Origin: Omnitrophica bacterium RIFOXYB12_FULL_50_7
GTDB taxonomy: Bacteria > Omnitrophota > Omnitrophia > Omnitrophales > Aquincolibacteriaceae
Assembly: GCA_001804345.1 (NCBI GenBank)
Contig: MHFU01000004.1
Location: forward strand, 1-11,789
DNA: 11,789 nucleotides
Direction of reading: 5' to 3'
Positions 6,001-10,052 of the stretch are shown here, piece by piece; the stretch's first letter is position 1, and each line of letters opens with the position of its first letter. Position numbers and translations under genes: made by a program. The notes below the pieces were generated by a model. That model was not told the DNA's origin. It ran no database searches and saw only the letters and a program-made list of their open reading frames with translations.

Positions 6001-8363
6001 GCGACATTCATATGTTGCTTTATCAACTTGATCTTGTGAATCGATGGATCGATGCCGGGGTTGAAAGGGTTGCTTTTCTCCAGGATACCAATGCTCTGAC
6101 GTTCCACGCCTTACTGGCTAATTTGGGTGTTTCTTCCCAAAAGAATCTTGCCATGAATCTTGGGGCTGTGCCGCGCCGTGTAGGGGAAGCGATCGGTGCT
6201 TTAGCAAAGATTGGTAATAGAGTTATGAACGTTGAATATACCCTTCTTTCCGAGAAGACCTACACAGGACCAGAACAGGCGACTTATCTGGAGAATATCA
6301 AGGCATCGAGAATTAGTGCCGAGAAAAAAGAGCTTGCCCAAATGGGTATGTCGCCTTTTCCTGGCAATATCAATGTATTTGATATGGATATTCAGGCTTA
6401 TCGTGAACTTTTGGTCAGAACGCTAGGCGTTGTTCCCGAGATGATTAAGCCTAAGTTAAACGCGGAGGGGACAAAACTTGCGAAGCCGGTTCGGGTGGAA
6501 TCCAATATGCAGGACGCTTCCGTATCGATAGGCGAACTTAAACTTGGTGCGATAGGCATTTCTGCTTATCCAAAGGAATTGGCATTTGTAGTGGGGAAAA
6601 ATGATTTTGAGCGAGCTAAAGTAGCCAGGAGCAACGGGCTAGAACCTGATATGGTGTCTAACCAGGAAGCTGCGCTGTTAGCGCTTCATCGGAGCTGGCT
6701 TGAGGCGGCAGGAATGTCATTTAAATCAGCTGAAAGTGTTAAAGGCATGGTTCGATATACGCGAGATATACCGTGGCATGAAGGCGCCAAGGTTTTCTTT
6801 TATCCTTCGTATGCCATTCAAATGAATCAAGTAAGTAAAAAGGTTCACGGAGGAAGCATTAGCGACAGGTCGGTTCTTGTTATTGACGGCCGGGATGTAA
6901 TGCTTCAAGACGTACGGATTGATGGGGCCCTGATTATTAAAGTGCCGGAAGGTGTGAAGCTGACCCTTGCTGGTTTGGTGATTGAAAATACGAGCTGGGA
7001 ATATCGGGATTTAACGCCGGAGGAGTGGCGATTGCTCGATAAAGAGCCTCGAGACCGGACGCAAGCTGATTTGGCGCGCATGAAGCAATTAGGCATTGAA
7101 GATCATAACATAGCACGCGGTTTCAAGCTGGTGAAGCATGATCAAATGACCATTGATCTGACAGGGTACGCTCCGGGTGAATATGTTATGGATGGCGAAG
7201 GGGAAATCCGCGCAGCGCGTTCGGAGGTGAGAATTGCGAGCCCTGCTGCTGAAGTTCCGATGATGGTTACGATTCCTGAAGCGGCAAAACTACAGGGGAC
7301 GCGTACCTCAGGACTTGCCCCTCGTGAGATTCAAAACGAATACCTAGTTCCTGGCCCCGAGTCCCGCCTGTCCGCCAACGTATCAGTAGCGGAAGTCCCA
7401 GTGGATCTTCACAGCCTCGTGAATGTGGAGATTCTGATACTGACTCGGGAATTCTATTTCGGGATCATTCCGTGGCGTGTCCACCAAGGGCTTGTAAAAG
7501 GGCTTAGGACAGGCGTTCAGGCGCTCGAGCGTGTCATGGTCTCGGTGGGTGTTCCGATGGCGCGAGCAGAAGAGGCGGCTGCGCTCGTGGTGCCTAGTGA
7601 GCAAGAACTTCGGGAAGGTGCGGCTCTCTTGCGGGAGCTCGAGACGAATTCTGTTTTGAAGCGAAAGTTAGGACTTCAGGAAACTTTCCTGGCGGAAGCC
7701 GGCGGGGTTGTTTTGGCCACAATCTCTGCTCAGGCCGAACTGCCAGTGGCTCAGGCTGCTGTTCGCATGCTCGTCCAAATGATTCCCAAGGATGAGGCGA
7801 AAGCCCAGGCCCCGGTTGTTGAATTTATCGGCGAAGGATCTGCTTCTTTGGCGTTGTTGAAATTTTTGCAGGACGCGCTTCAATCCAAGACGAGCGAACT
7901 TTCATCTCTTGAAAAGGCTTATGTCCGGCAGTTGGTCCATTTTAATTTAACGGGTCAACCCATTAGCGCTGTTCTTGCAACGGCCGTTGCGAAACGCCAG
8001 GATTTTACGGTCTCGGCAACTGAAAAAGAAGTCGCGGGCGCCGCGTCTCAAGGGTTGATTATCGCTCTAAAGGGGCAGGAAGAGTTCACGAAATTGGATG
8101 CCGCGAAATTGAAAGAAGTCGCGCGGGCCTATGCCTTTAAGACCCTGCTCCTGAAAGATCTTGCGGCGAAGATCCAGGCGGCGAAATTGAAGAATCCTGT
8201 GACGGATATTCCGGCGCTTCTCAATGCCTACTTCCAGAAGAATCTTCCTGACATTGTGGTGAATATCGATCCGAACGGCCGCTTCCAGTTATCGATCAGC
8301 AATATCATGCACCAACTCTCGATCTTCGAAACCGCCAAGAAAGAGTTCGATCGCTCCGCATAA
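1..8363 (+). CDS. Giant multidomain protein with UDPGP-like, receiver, GNAT-like and UDP-sugar pyrophosphorylase modules (5' partial)
   Basis: The frame is open from the left edge (first full codon at base 3) to TAA at 8361-8363, giving 2,786 visible codons. A GTG at 78 is the first start-like codon, but the 25 codons before it read as HEAT-repeat protein, so the real start is upstream and any signal peptide is unseen. Residues below are numbered from that GTG. Order: HEAT-like end (1-45); unassigned 80-290 with a Ser-rich run at 167-175; UDPGP-like nucleotidyltransferase about 340-1190; receiver 1289-1412; GNAT-like about 1480-1605; UDP-sugar pyrophosphorylase about 1742-2380; unassigned Ala/Leu-rich C-terminus 2386-2761. 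Both sugar nucleotidyltransferase families make UDP-sugars from UTP and sugar 1-phosphates, so a role in nucleotide-sugar supply is inferred. No frameshift or internal stop is seen. Giant proteins are known in Omnitrophota. The frame is certain; the overall function is not. Confidence 0.9.
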   Translation, partial: RGDDVLPLLERTLKNSANGVVRSNVVKCLAAIDDSRVEGLLRKATNDGDKNVATVAREALENLSGNASSNMPVEEGQRTIKREARRIAPSVDLKTGDKPRSETRDKNRVVAAALISRQDLLFQIASVFKAHTTLEEGEQFNVDFVDPTGRREVAGTFNFDSPQKSAPQIVGHLLGPAGAEELPDVLYLVSFSASSSSQSSNNITIREIPSSAREWKLLHLLVQLVPLLRGDSVLEENVQTMRAEISRKEFLDTVGAWGALNFELIRGDLRREGNEVDLIARNIARELSQLHSGRFFSSEQEEKASPGESHEARTATMENMPAVVRRSETRTKTDAKEAEDFAREGGEERSDLGNVPKVSLSTTRIAPEMIHYLEKVYKAWGLDDASAKSPTERTKNLSDRTYVERMTLQHVAPKMKPDNIDIKGPKAPIRIRKEKGSLTEISPRGNGIVTAMLTDEEMRRAGAYSRTDIARDPVKLMQYIKAAANTSLTWNTLDGGIGESLMREAWLLNKGLRVRLKDILKAVYVADAKYQPALKVLRTAEKSGETANIIAALREIEKLAGFDEPLRFKMGAKGTDLGRFEKVRGSEYFVGDAESRLLGIISLAGLKKFSKVAFQPLVNYQSRQSYENLMKQLYLWDIVEGRENVRTYERALEDAGVDVLELLDQKDLPKFEIEPGQITGLPTLDSANRDKGQPGGHGQWGLYYMIDFTENAPPQDGLHHVRFFGNGDNRKGGPSSAVVGFMIVEKKPILKITTAATAIDKKGGKEILRIVESHGKVFNVLDQWEEIDAKMNKQLDLFYAAGQRKGFGREGKQRFNTNMFLFNIDLLHPILREMREIVGPDEFLDAIMPVLFDKSDKAKGIDGKKYVSMDSAIGYVIHNLNTFYSTDPRLEGLRAKYGAQLLYYMDYGRDIFAPKKGAADQFLQESTDYYSEFAEGIRNFFDAEPGLTPPNFNVTDPILNTKNEKVDSKFWNEAQHWLDSFGFSRVRRMTSFTVEGRVTLQGAEYIGDVQILNRFGQTDRTKPAKRVILSDGAYLDQLRTMGFWAGDHLLLENIQITISENGVLSVLPYQAVHGEGGTVKIYSAESAQAVINDLMARGANISGFPQDMEFKGDGTLLIVPDDFNSSSSMFIGSDFVIENEVLLRMGGKNNIRIDDDVHFPHVPGLTLDLTLKEGHWLHITASAMPDILKMLRANDVEGAFEEYGKQVIRRHLGEACFIRRLAKSLATSPLRDPVLFQNARKLNVKIEEAEASRVFRSELRKWMTVGSMAAEIVREMVQRSDSTERSEVRMPAGSLSATLRTDSSSGEEGTRQGKVIHRILVVEDEASIRRLYEAALGAKGYEIVLSNDGEEAIKLILAAHNAGTPFDLILTDLVMPNMNGVTMIEKLMKMPEVSQRLDSRELPVIFASAHEVVQQTASFEKKILCRALAKPIDLNVLYDLINNMATEVQKNRLKALAVRDISKDLARIEDEELRDQIAQLITLVPGQLKNEFVAARSLEIQCRLGTKFRISLNATKQNNDEFNVEINIWDGTQPGGIQDVGYYQLSMNIGGAETKRFALAEYSHDSSAYGGHEPALLVAPNYQHRNIGSFLVTVGLYLAKKYGHSSFVVREAGPVTFYEKSHFVKSQNNPNELSFDLNQVLPAFPVIGIHEDPKAQFLGFLDKWKDAYSRLRGVREREYGYKHSLQALGSAQAMHAVFQDEVLRNDDEREMVARAIALGKGQYFSDWQSLNQSSKRALIDRLMRKKWNDAVIPAEVVSRWIDIKKLSFEQLEIFDVLWELGQKQLFADWQTPGINDDKKLAFLNQAMSFERSYPGGLENYLANLRAAIIESQKGTASQPEVPGVFNFADLRALQSPQELARKHGNKVAFGLVAGGRGERLGLPWVIKLAIPVSLVSDMPMAEWYARNILELQYQGNSQNGENRRNPLFLMTSADNDAVTRELFEANHYFGMGHSQVTFHPQAAVPTVWYNPSQISKDSDFKIQLNKKDKYELDSNAHGHGDIHMLLYQLDLVNRWIDAGVERVAFLQDTNALTFHALLANLGVSSQKNLAMNLGAVPRRVGEAIGALAKIGNRVMNVEYTLLSEKTYTGPEQATYLENIKASRISAEKKELAQMGMSPFPGNINVFDMDIQAYRELLVRTLGVVPEMIKPKLNAEGTKLAKPVRVESNMQDASVSIGELKLGAIGISAYPKELAFVVGKNDFERAKVARSNGLEPDMVSNQEAALLALHRSWLEAAGMSFKSAESVKGMVRYTRDIPWHEGAKVFFYPSYAIQMNQVSKKVHGGSISDRSVLVIDGRDVMLQDVRIDGALIIKVPEGVKLTLAGLVIENTSWEYRDLTPEEWRLLDKEPRDRTQADLARMKQLGIEDHNIARGFKLVKHDQMTIDLTGYAPGEYVMDGEGEIRAARSEVRIASPAAEVPMMVTIPEAAKLQGTRTSGLAPREIQNEYLVPGPESRLSANVSVAEVPVDLHSLVNVEILILTREFYFGIIPWRVHQGLVKGLRTGVQALERVMVSVGVPMARAEEAAALVVPSEQELREGAALLRELETNSVLKRKLGLQETFLAEAGGVVLATISAQAELPVAQAAVRMLVQMIPKDEAKAQAPVVEFIGEGSASLALLKFLQDALQSKTSELSSLEKAYVRQLVHFNLTGQPISAVLATAVAKRQDFTVSATEKEVAGAASQGLIIALKGQEEFTKLDAAKLKEVARAYAFKTLLLKDLAAKIQAAKLKNPVTDIPALLNAYFQKNLPDIVVNIDPNGRFQLSISNIMHQLSIFETAKKEFDRSA
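3..212 (+). other. HEAT/armadillo-like helical repeat end (protein domain)
   Basis: Translation from base 3 gives two helix-pair units with the pattern LLxxxLxxSxxxVRxxVVxxL and then DxRVxxLLxKAxxDxDxxV followed by AxEALxxL. That is the usual spacing of HEAT/PBS-lyase-type repeats, which mediate protein contacts. The repeat array probably continues to the left of the window. The family is inferred from the pattern only. Confidence 0.6.
1095..3647 (+). other. UDPGP-type sugar nucleotidyltransferase-like module (protein domain)
   Basis: Residues about 340-1190 carry a run of UDPGP-family landmarks (UTP:glucose-1-phosphate or N-acetylhexosamine-phosphate uridylyltransferase). They are: a Gly-rich loop LDGGIGES (468-475); KMGAKGTDL (544-552), which may supply the basic residue normally near the loop; FQPLVN (589-594); PGGHGQWG (669-676) in the place of the family's PPGHGD; GNGDN (700-704) in the place of the NxDN metal/sugar site; and FNTNMF (790-795). 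A beta-rich tail from about 965, with GAEYIGDVQI-like strands, may be the usual C-terminal left-handed beta-helix. The loop differs from the canonical GGLGTxMG and about 65 residues separate it from KMGAKG. The module is therefore either a divergent enzyme or a non-catalytic partner. Assignment to the superfamily is fairly firm; substrate is unknown. Confidence 0.7.
3942..4313 (+). other. Response regulator receiver (CheY-like) domain
   Basis: Residues 1289-1412 form a complete receiver domain. The acidic pocket is VVEDE (E1298, D1299), the phospho-acceptor is D1347 in ILTDLVMPNMNG, the switch Ser is S1383 in FASAH, and the conserved Lys is K1405 in LAKPI. All catalytic positions are present, so it should accept phosphate from a histidine kinase. 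No DNA-binding or other standard output domain follows. It is embedded between a Ser/Glu-rich linker and a GNAT-like region, so phosphorylation would have to act on the neighbouring enzyme modules. No histidine kinase lies in the window. Confidence 0.93.
4515..4892 (+). other. GNAT-like acetyltransferase domain
   Basis: The central strand-loop-helix ALLVAPNYQHRNIGSFLV (ending near residue 1567) resembles GNAT motif A, where Q/RxxGxG/A binds the acetyl-CoA pyrophosphate; here it reads Q1558-H-R-N-I-G1563-S. It is followed about 25 residues later by VTFYEKSHF (1590-1598), matching the typical GNAT motif B ending FYEKxGF. Upstream strands (FNVEINIW, YYQLSMNI) fit the N-terminal half of the fold. 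The usual second Gly is replaced by Ser and the acceptor substrate is unknown. This is a fold-level call from sequence pattern. Confidence 0.55.
5301..7217 (+). other. UDP-sugar pyrophosphorylase (USP, plant-like) module
   Basis: Residues about 1742-2380 (about 640 aa) match the full length of plant USP (about 600-620 aa), which converts various sugar 1-phosphates plus UTP to UDP-sugars and pyrophosphate. In order: a helical start with GQKQLFADW and later SYPGGLENY; the nucleotide loop LVAGGRGERLG (1846-1856) with a downstream Lys at K1862; HGHGDIH (1972-1978); FLQDTNALTF (2000-2009), equivalent to plant FFQDTN; a conserved VPRRVGEAIGALAKI stretch; SPFPGNIN (2092-2099); ESNMQD (2141-2146); KKVHGGSISDRS (2254-2265) and DGALII (2282-2287), which match the plant beta-helix tail. 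All the main motifs are intact, so catalysis is likely. Sugar preference cannot be read from sequence alone. Confidence 0.87.
7233..8360 (+). other. Unassigned helical C-terminal region of the giant protein
   Basis: Residues 2386-2761 follow an RSEVR linker and match no family I recognise. The first part is Pro/Val-rich, then comes a hydrophobic stretch (VNVEILIL, then FYFGIIPW), then long Ala/Leu/Glu-rich helices, and a short strand-rich end (DIVVNIDPNGRFQLSIS) just before the stop. No clear membrane helix, cell-wall anchor or sorting signal is seen. Confidence 0.6.
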
Positions 8364-8366
8364 TTG

Positions 8367-8410
8367 ACCCAAGATCACCTCGTAGGTGCACCTACGAGGT
8401 GATCTTGGGT
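8367..8410. repeat. Perfect 44-bp palindrome just after the giant gene (possible transcript end structure)
   Basis: Two 22-base arms meet without spacer at the centre GTGCAC. The left arm begins ACCCAAGATC and the right arm ends GATCTTGGGT. It begins three bases after the TAA of the giant gene. In RNA it would fold into a very stable hairpin with at most a few loop bases. No T-tract follows (GGCATTGCGG), so it does not fit a standard factor-independent terminator. It may protect the 3' end of the mRNA, act as a bidirectional stop by other means, or be a mobile palindromic element. Confidence 0.9.
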
Positions 8411-8412
8411 GG

Positions 8413-8499
8413 CATTGCGGCAGCCATTTCATCATTAGCCACATCGCCATGCTTGCCCAGCGGTTTGTGGAGCAGGCCCTGATCGGGAAGTCCGCATAA
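8413..8499 (+). pseudogene. Possible 3' coding remnant
   Basis: The frame ending in TAA at 8497-8499 reads HCGSHFIISHIAMLAQRF followed by VEQALIGKSA. It looks like an amphipathic helix ending of a protein rather than random sequence. It has no credible start: the frame enters from the palindrome, where a stop lies at 8383-8385. The pattern ISxI...SA-stop loosely recalls the last 22 residues of the giant protein, so it could be the tail of a deleted neighbour or of a paralogue. The call is weak. Confidence 0.25.
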
Positions 8500-8504
8500 A
8501 GACA

Positions 8505-8536
8505 GTACATGGTACTTGGCACACAGTCCACGGCCA
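8505..8536. repeat. GTAC heptad repeat cluster 1
   Basis: GTAC at 8505 and 8512 is followed in the same seven-base phase by decayed units GCAC (8519), GTCC (8526) and GCCA (8533). The three bases between units vary (ATG, TTG, ACA, ACG). Confidence 0.75.
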
Positions 8537-8565
8537 AAGTTTTCCGTTCTTTTGTTTTTCCCTAA

Positions 8566-8590
8566 GTACTATATGCCGCGTACTATGTAC
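8566..8590. repeat. GTAC heptad repeat cluster 2
   Basis: GTAC occurs at 8566, 8580 and 8587. The spacings are 14 and 7, with one decayed unit at 8573. Confidence 0.78.
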
Positions 8591-8610
8591 TTTCATTTCA
8601 GCTTTTCCGC

Positions 8611-8619
8611 TGTTAAAAT
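8611..8619 (+). promoter_or_regulatory. Candidate extended -10 promoter element for tyrS
   Basis: TGTTAAAAT matches the extended -10 pattern TGnTAtAAT, with TAAAAT at 8614-8619. No good -35 box is seen upstream, as expected for an extended -10 promoter. Transcription from about 8626 would give an untranslated leader of about 100 bases containing GTAC cluster 3. This rests on the motif only. Confidence 0.4.
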
Positions 8620-8650
8620 GACCCTGTTTTTATAGCCCCTTTTAAAACCA

Positions 8651-8712
8651 GTACTTAGTCATTGGTACACAGTACATGGCAAGCTAAGTACGAAGTACCA
8701 TGGACCATGTAC
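8651..8712. repeat. GTAC heptad repeat cluster 3 upstream of tyrS
   Basis: GTAC occurs at 8651, 8665 and 8672, then after a two-base slip at 8688, 8695 and 8709. Spacings inside each run are 7 or 14, with decayed units at 8658 (GTCA) and 8702 (GGAC). The cluster ends eight bases before the tyrS ribosome binding site and includes the misleading ATG at 8700. Confidence 0.85.
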
Positions 8713-8719
8713 TAGACAC

Positions 8720-8723
8720 AGGA
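8720..8723 (+). promoter_or_regulatory. Ribosome binding site deciding the tyrS start
   Basis: AGGA lies six bases before the GTG at 8730. The upstream ATG at 8700 has no such site and lies inside repeat sequence, which favours GTG as the start. Confidence 0.6.
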
Positions 8724-8729
8724 TATAAA

Positions 8730-9944
8730 GTGTTTCCATCCGTCAAAGAACAGCTAGAGGTCTTCAAAGAGAATCTCGTCGAGCTTATTTCCGAGCGTGA
8801 GCTGACGGCGAAGCTTGAAGCATCCCTCAAAGATAAACGTCCTCTTCGTATCAAATACGGTGCCGATCCTTCGGCGCCGGATCTTCACATCGGACATACC
8901 GTTCCTCTTCGTAAGCTCCGTTCTCTTCAGGACTTGGGGCATACCGTGGTTTTCATTATCGGGGACTTTACGGCGCGCATTGGGGATCCTTCCGGGAAAT
9001 CCGAGACGCGGCCCATGCTGACCGGAGAACAGGTTCAGGCCAATGCCAAGACCTATCAGGAACAGGTGTTTCGCATCCTGGATAAGAAGAAGACCGAGGT
9101 GCACTACAATTCCGAATGGCTTGGCAACATGCGGCCCGAAGATTTTCTCAAACTGACAGCGCAATACACAGTGGCGCGGATCCTTGAGCGTGATGATTTT
9201 TCGAAGCGCTACAAGGCCGGAGAACCCATCGCGATCGTGGAACTTCTTTATCCCTTAATGCAAGGGCATGATTCCGTGGAGATCGAGTCGGATATCGAGA
9301 TCGGCGGGACAGACCAGAAGTTCAATCTTCTGGTCGGGCGGGAGCTACAAAAGATTGACGGGCAGGAGCCTCAGGTCGTGATGACACTTCCCTTGATCGA
9401 AGGGACGGATGGCGTTCAGAAGATGTCGAAAAGTCTTGGAAACCATATTGCGCTTCAGGACAGTCCCCGGGAGATGTTCGGCAAGGTCATGTCGATCCCG
9501 GATGCGATCATGGAGCGGTATTATCGCTACGCTGCCGCGCTTTCCTCCCAAGAGGTCGGAGAAATCTTGGAGCGTCTCAAGGGCGGTGAGCTGCATCCCC
9601 GCGACGCCAAGGCACAGCTCGCGGAACGGATCGTGTCTCTTTTTCATTCCGAGGCGGAAGGGAAAAACGCGCGCAAGGAATTCGATGAGATCTTCAAGAA
9701 CAAGGGAATGCCGGATGAGATCCCTACCGTCAAGATCGGTCAAAAGACGATCGATATCGTGAGCCTTTTGGTCGAAGCGAAGCTCGTGACGAGCAAAAAC
9801 GAAGCCCGCCGCCTCATGGAACAGGGCGGGGTGAAGATCGGTCATGAGAAGATCACGGACCCGAAGGCGGTCATTACAATCGGAGAGCCCTTCGTTCTGC
9901 AATGCGGCAAGCGAAAGTTCGCGAAAATTGAATGCGGCACATAG
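8730..9944 (+). CDS. tyrS: Tyrosyl-tRNA synthetase
   Basis: This cytoplasmic class I aminoacyl-tRNA synthetase activates tyrosine with ATP and charges tRNA-Tyr. From the GTG start it has 404 residues, usual for the longer bacterial TyrS type (about 400-420, as in TyrZ). The Rossmann core carries RIKYGADPSAPDLHIGH with the HIGH motif at 53-56. GGTDQKFNLLVGR lines the tyrosine pocket. KMSKS is intact at 231-235. The last about 65 residues form an S4 RNA-binding domain (VSLLVEAKLVTSKNEARRLM, then GGVKIG). An in-frame ATG at 8700 would add ten residues, but they derive from GTAC repeat DNA and are unlike family N-termini, whereas SVKEQLEVF follows the GTG directly. The last codons and stop (ECGT-stop) overlap the next GTAC array. 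Confidence 0.96.
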   Translation: MFPSVKEQLEVFKENLVELISERELTAKLEASLKDKRPLRIKYGADPSAPDLHIGHTVPLRKLRSLQDLGHTVVFIIGDFTARIGDPSGKSETRPMLTGEQVQANAKTYQEQVFRILDKKKTEVHYNSEWLGNMRPEDFLKLTAQYTVARILERDDFSKRYKAGEPIAIVELLYPLMQGHDSVEIESDIEIGGTDQKFNLLVGRELQKIDGQEPQVVMTLPLIEGTDGVQKMSKSLGNHIALQDSPREMFGKVMSIPDAIMERYYRYAAALSSQEVGEILERLKGGELHPRDAKAQLAERIVSLFHSEAEGKNARKEFDEIFKNKGMPDEIPTVKIGQKTIDIVSLLVEAKLVTSKNEARRLMEQGGVKIGHEKITDPKAVITIGEPFVLQCGKRKFAKIECGT

Positions 9945-9975
9945 TACATAGTACGTGGTACATGGTACATCGTAC
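9937..9975. repeat. GTAC heptad repeat cluster 4 at the tyrS stop codon
   Basis: Five perfect GTAC units occur at 9944, 9951, 9958, 9965 and 9972, exactly seven bases apart, plus an in-phase decayed GCAC at 9937 inside the last tyrS codons. Spacers are ATA, GTG, ATG and ATC. The final G of the tyrS TAG is the first base of the unit at 9944. Confidence 0.9.
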
Positions 9976-10013
9976 ATGGAGAGATGAAATGACGTGTGGA
10001 AAATTTTTACCAT

Positions 10014-10038
10014 GTACTAAGTCCAAAGTACTAAGGAC
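10014..10038. repeat. GTAC heptad repeat cluster 5 upstream of the ABC ATPase
   Basis: GTAC at 10014 and 10028, with decayed in-phase units GTCC (10021) and GGAC (10035), keeps the seven-base register. It ends 14 bases before the next gene's ATG. Confidence 0.75.
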
Positions 10039-10052
10039 TGTTCCAGAAATTT

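Noticed and set aside
8367..8410. Standard factor-independent terminator
   Set aside because: The hairpin is strong but no T-rich run follows either arm, so it is listed as a palindrome of uncertain role.
8289..8537. 82-codon open frame on the - strand across the giant gene end and palindrome
   Set aside because: It crosses the palindrome and repeat DNA and has no protein-like features.
8505..8712. CRISPR array
   Set aside because: The repeat unit is seven bases with three-base spacers. There are no 20-40 base repeats, no unique spacers and no cas genes.
9345..10013. 222-codon open frame on the - strand
   Set aside because: Antisense to the KMSKS and S4 regions of tyrS, and it starts in the GTAC array.
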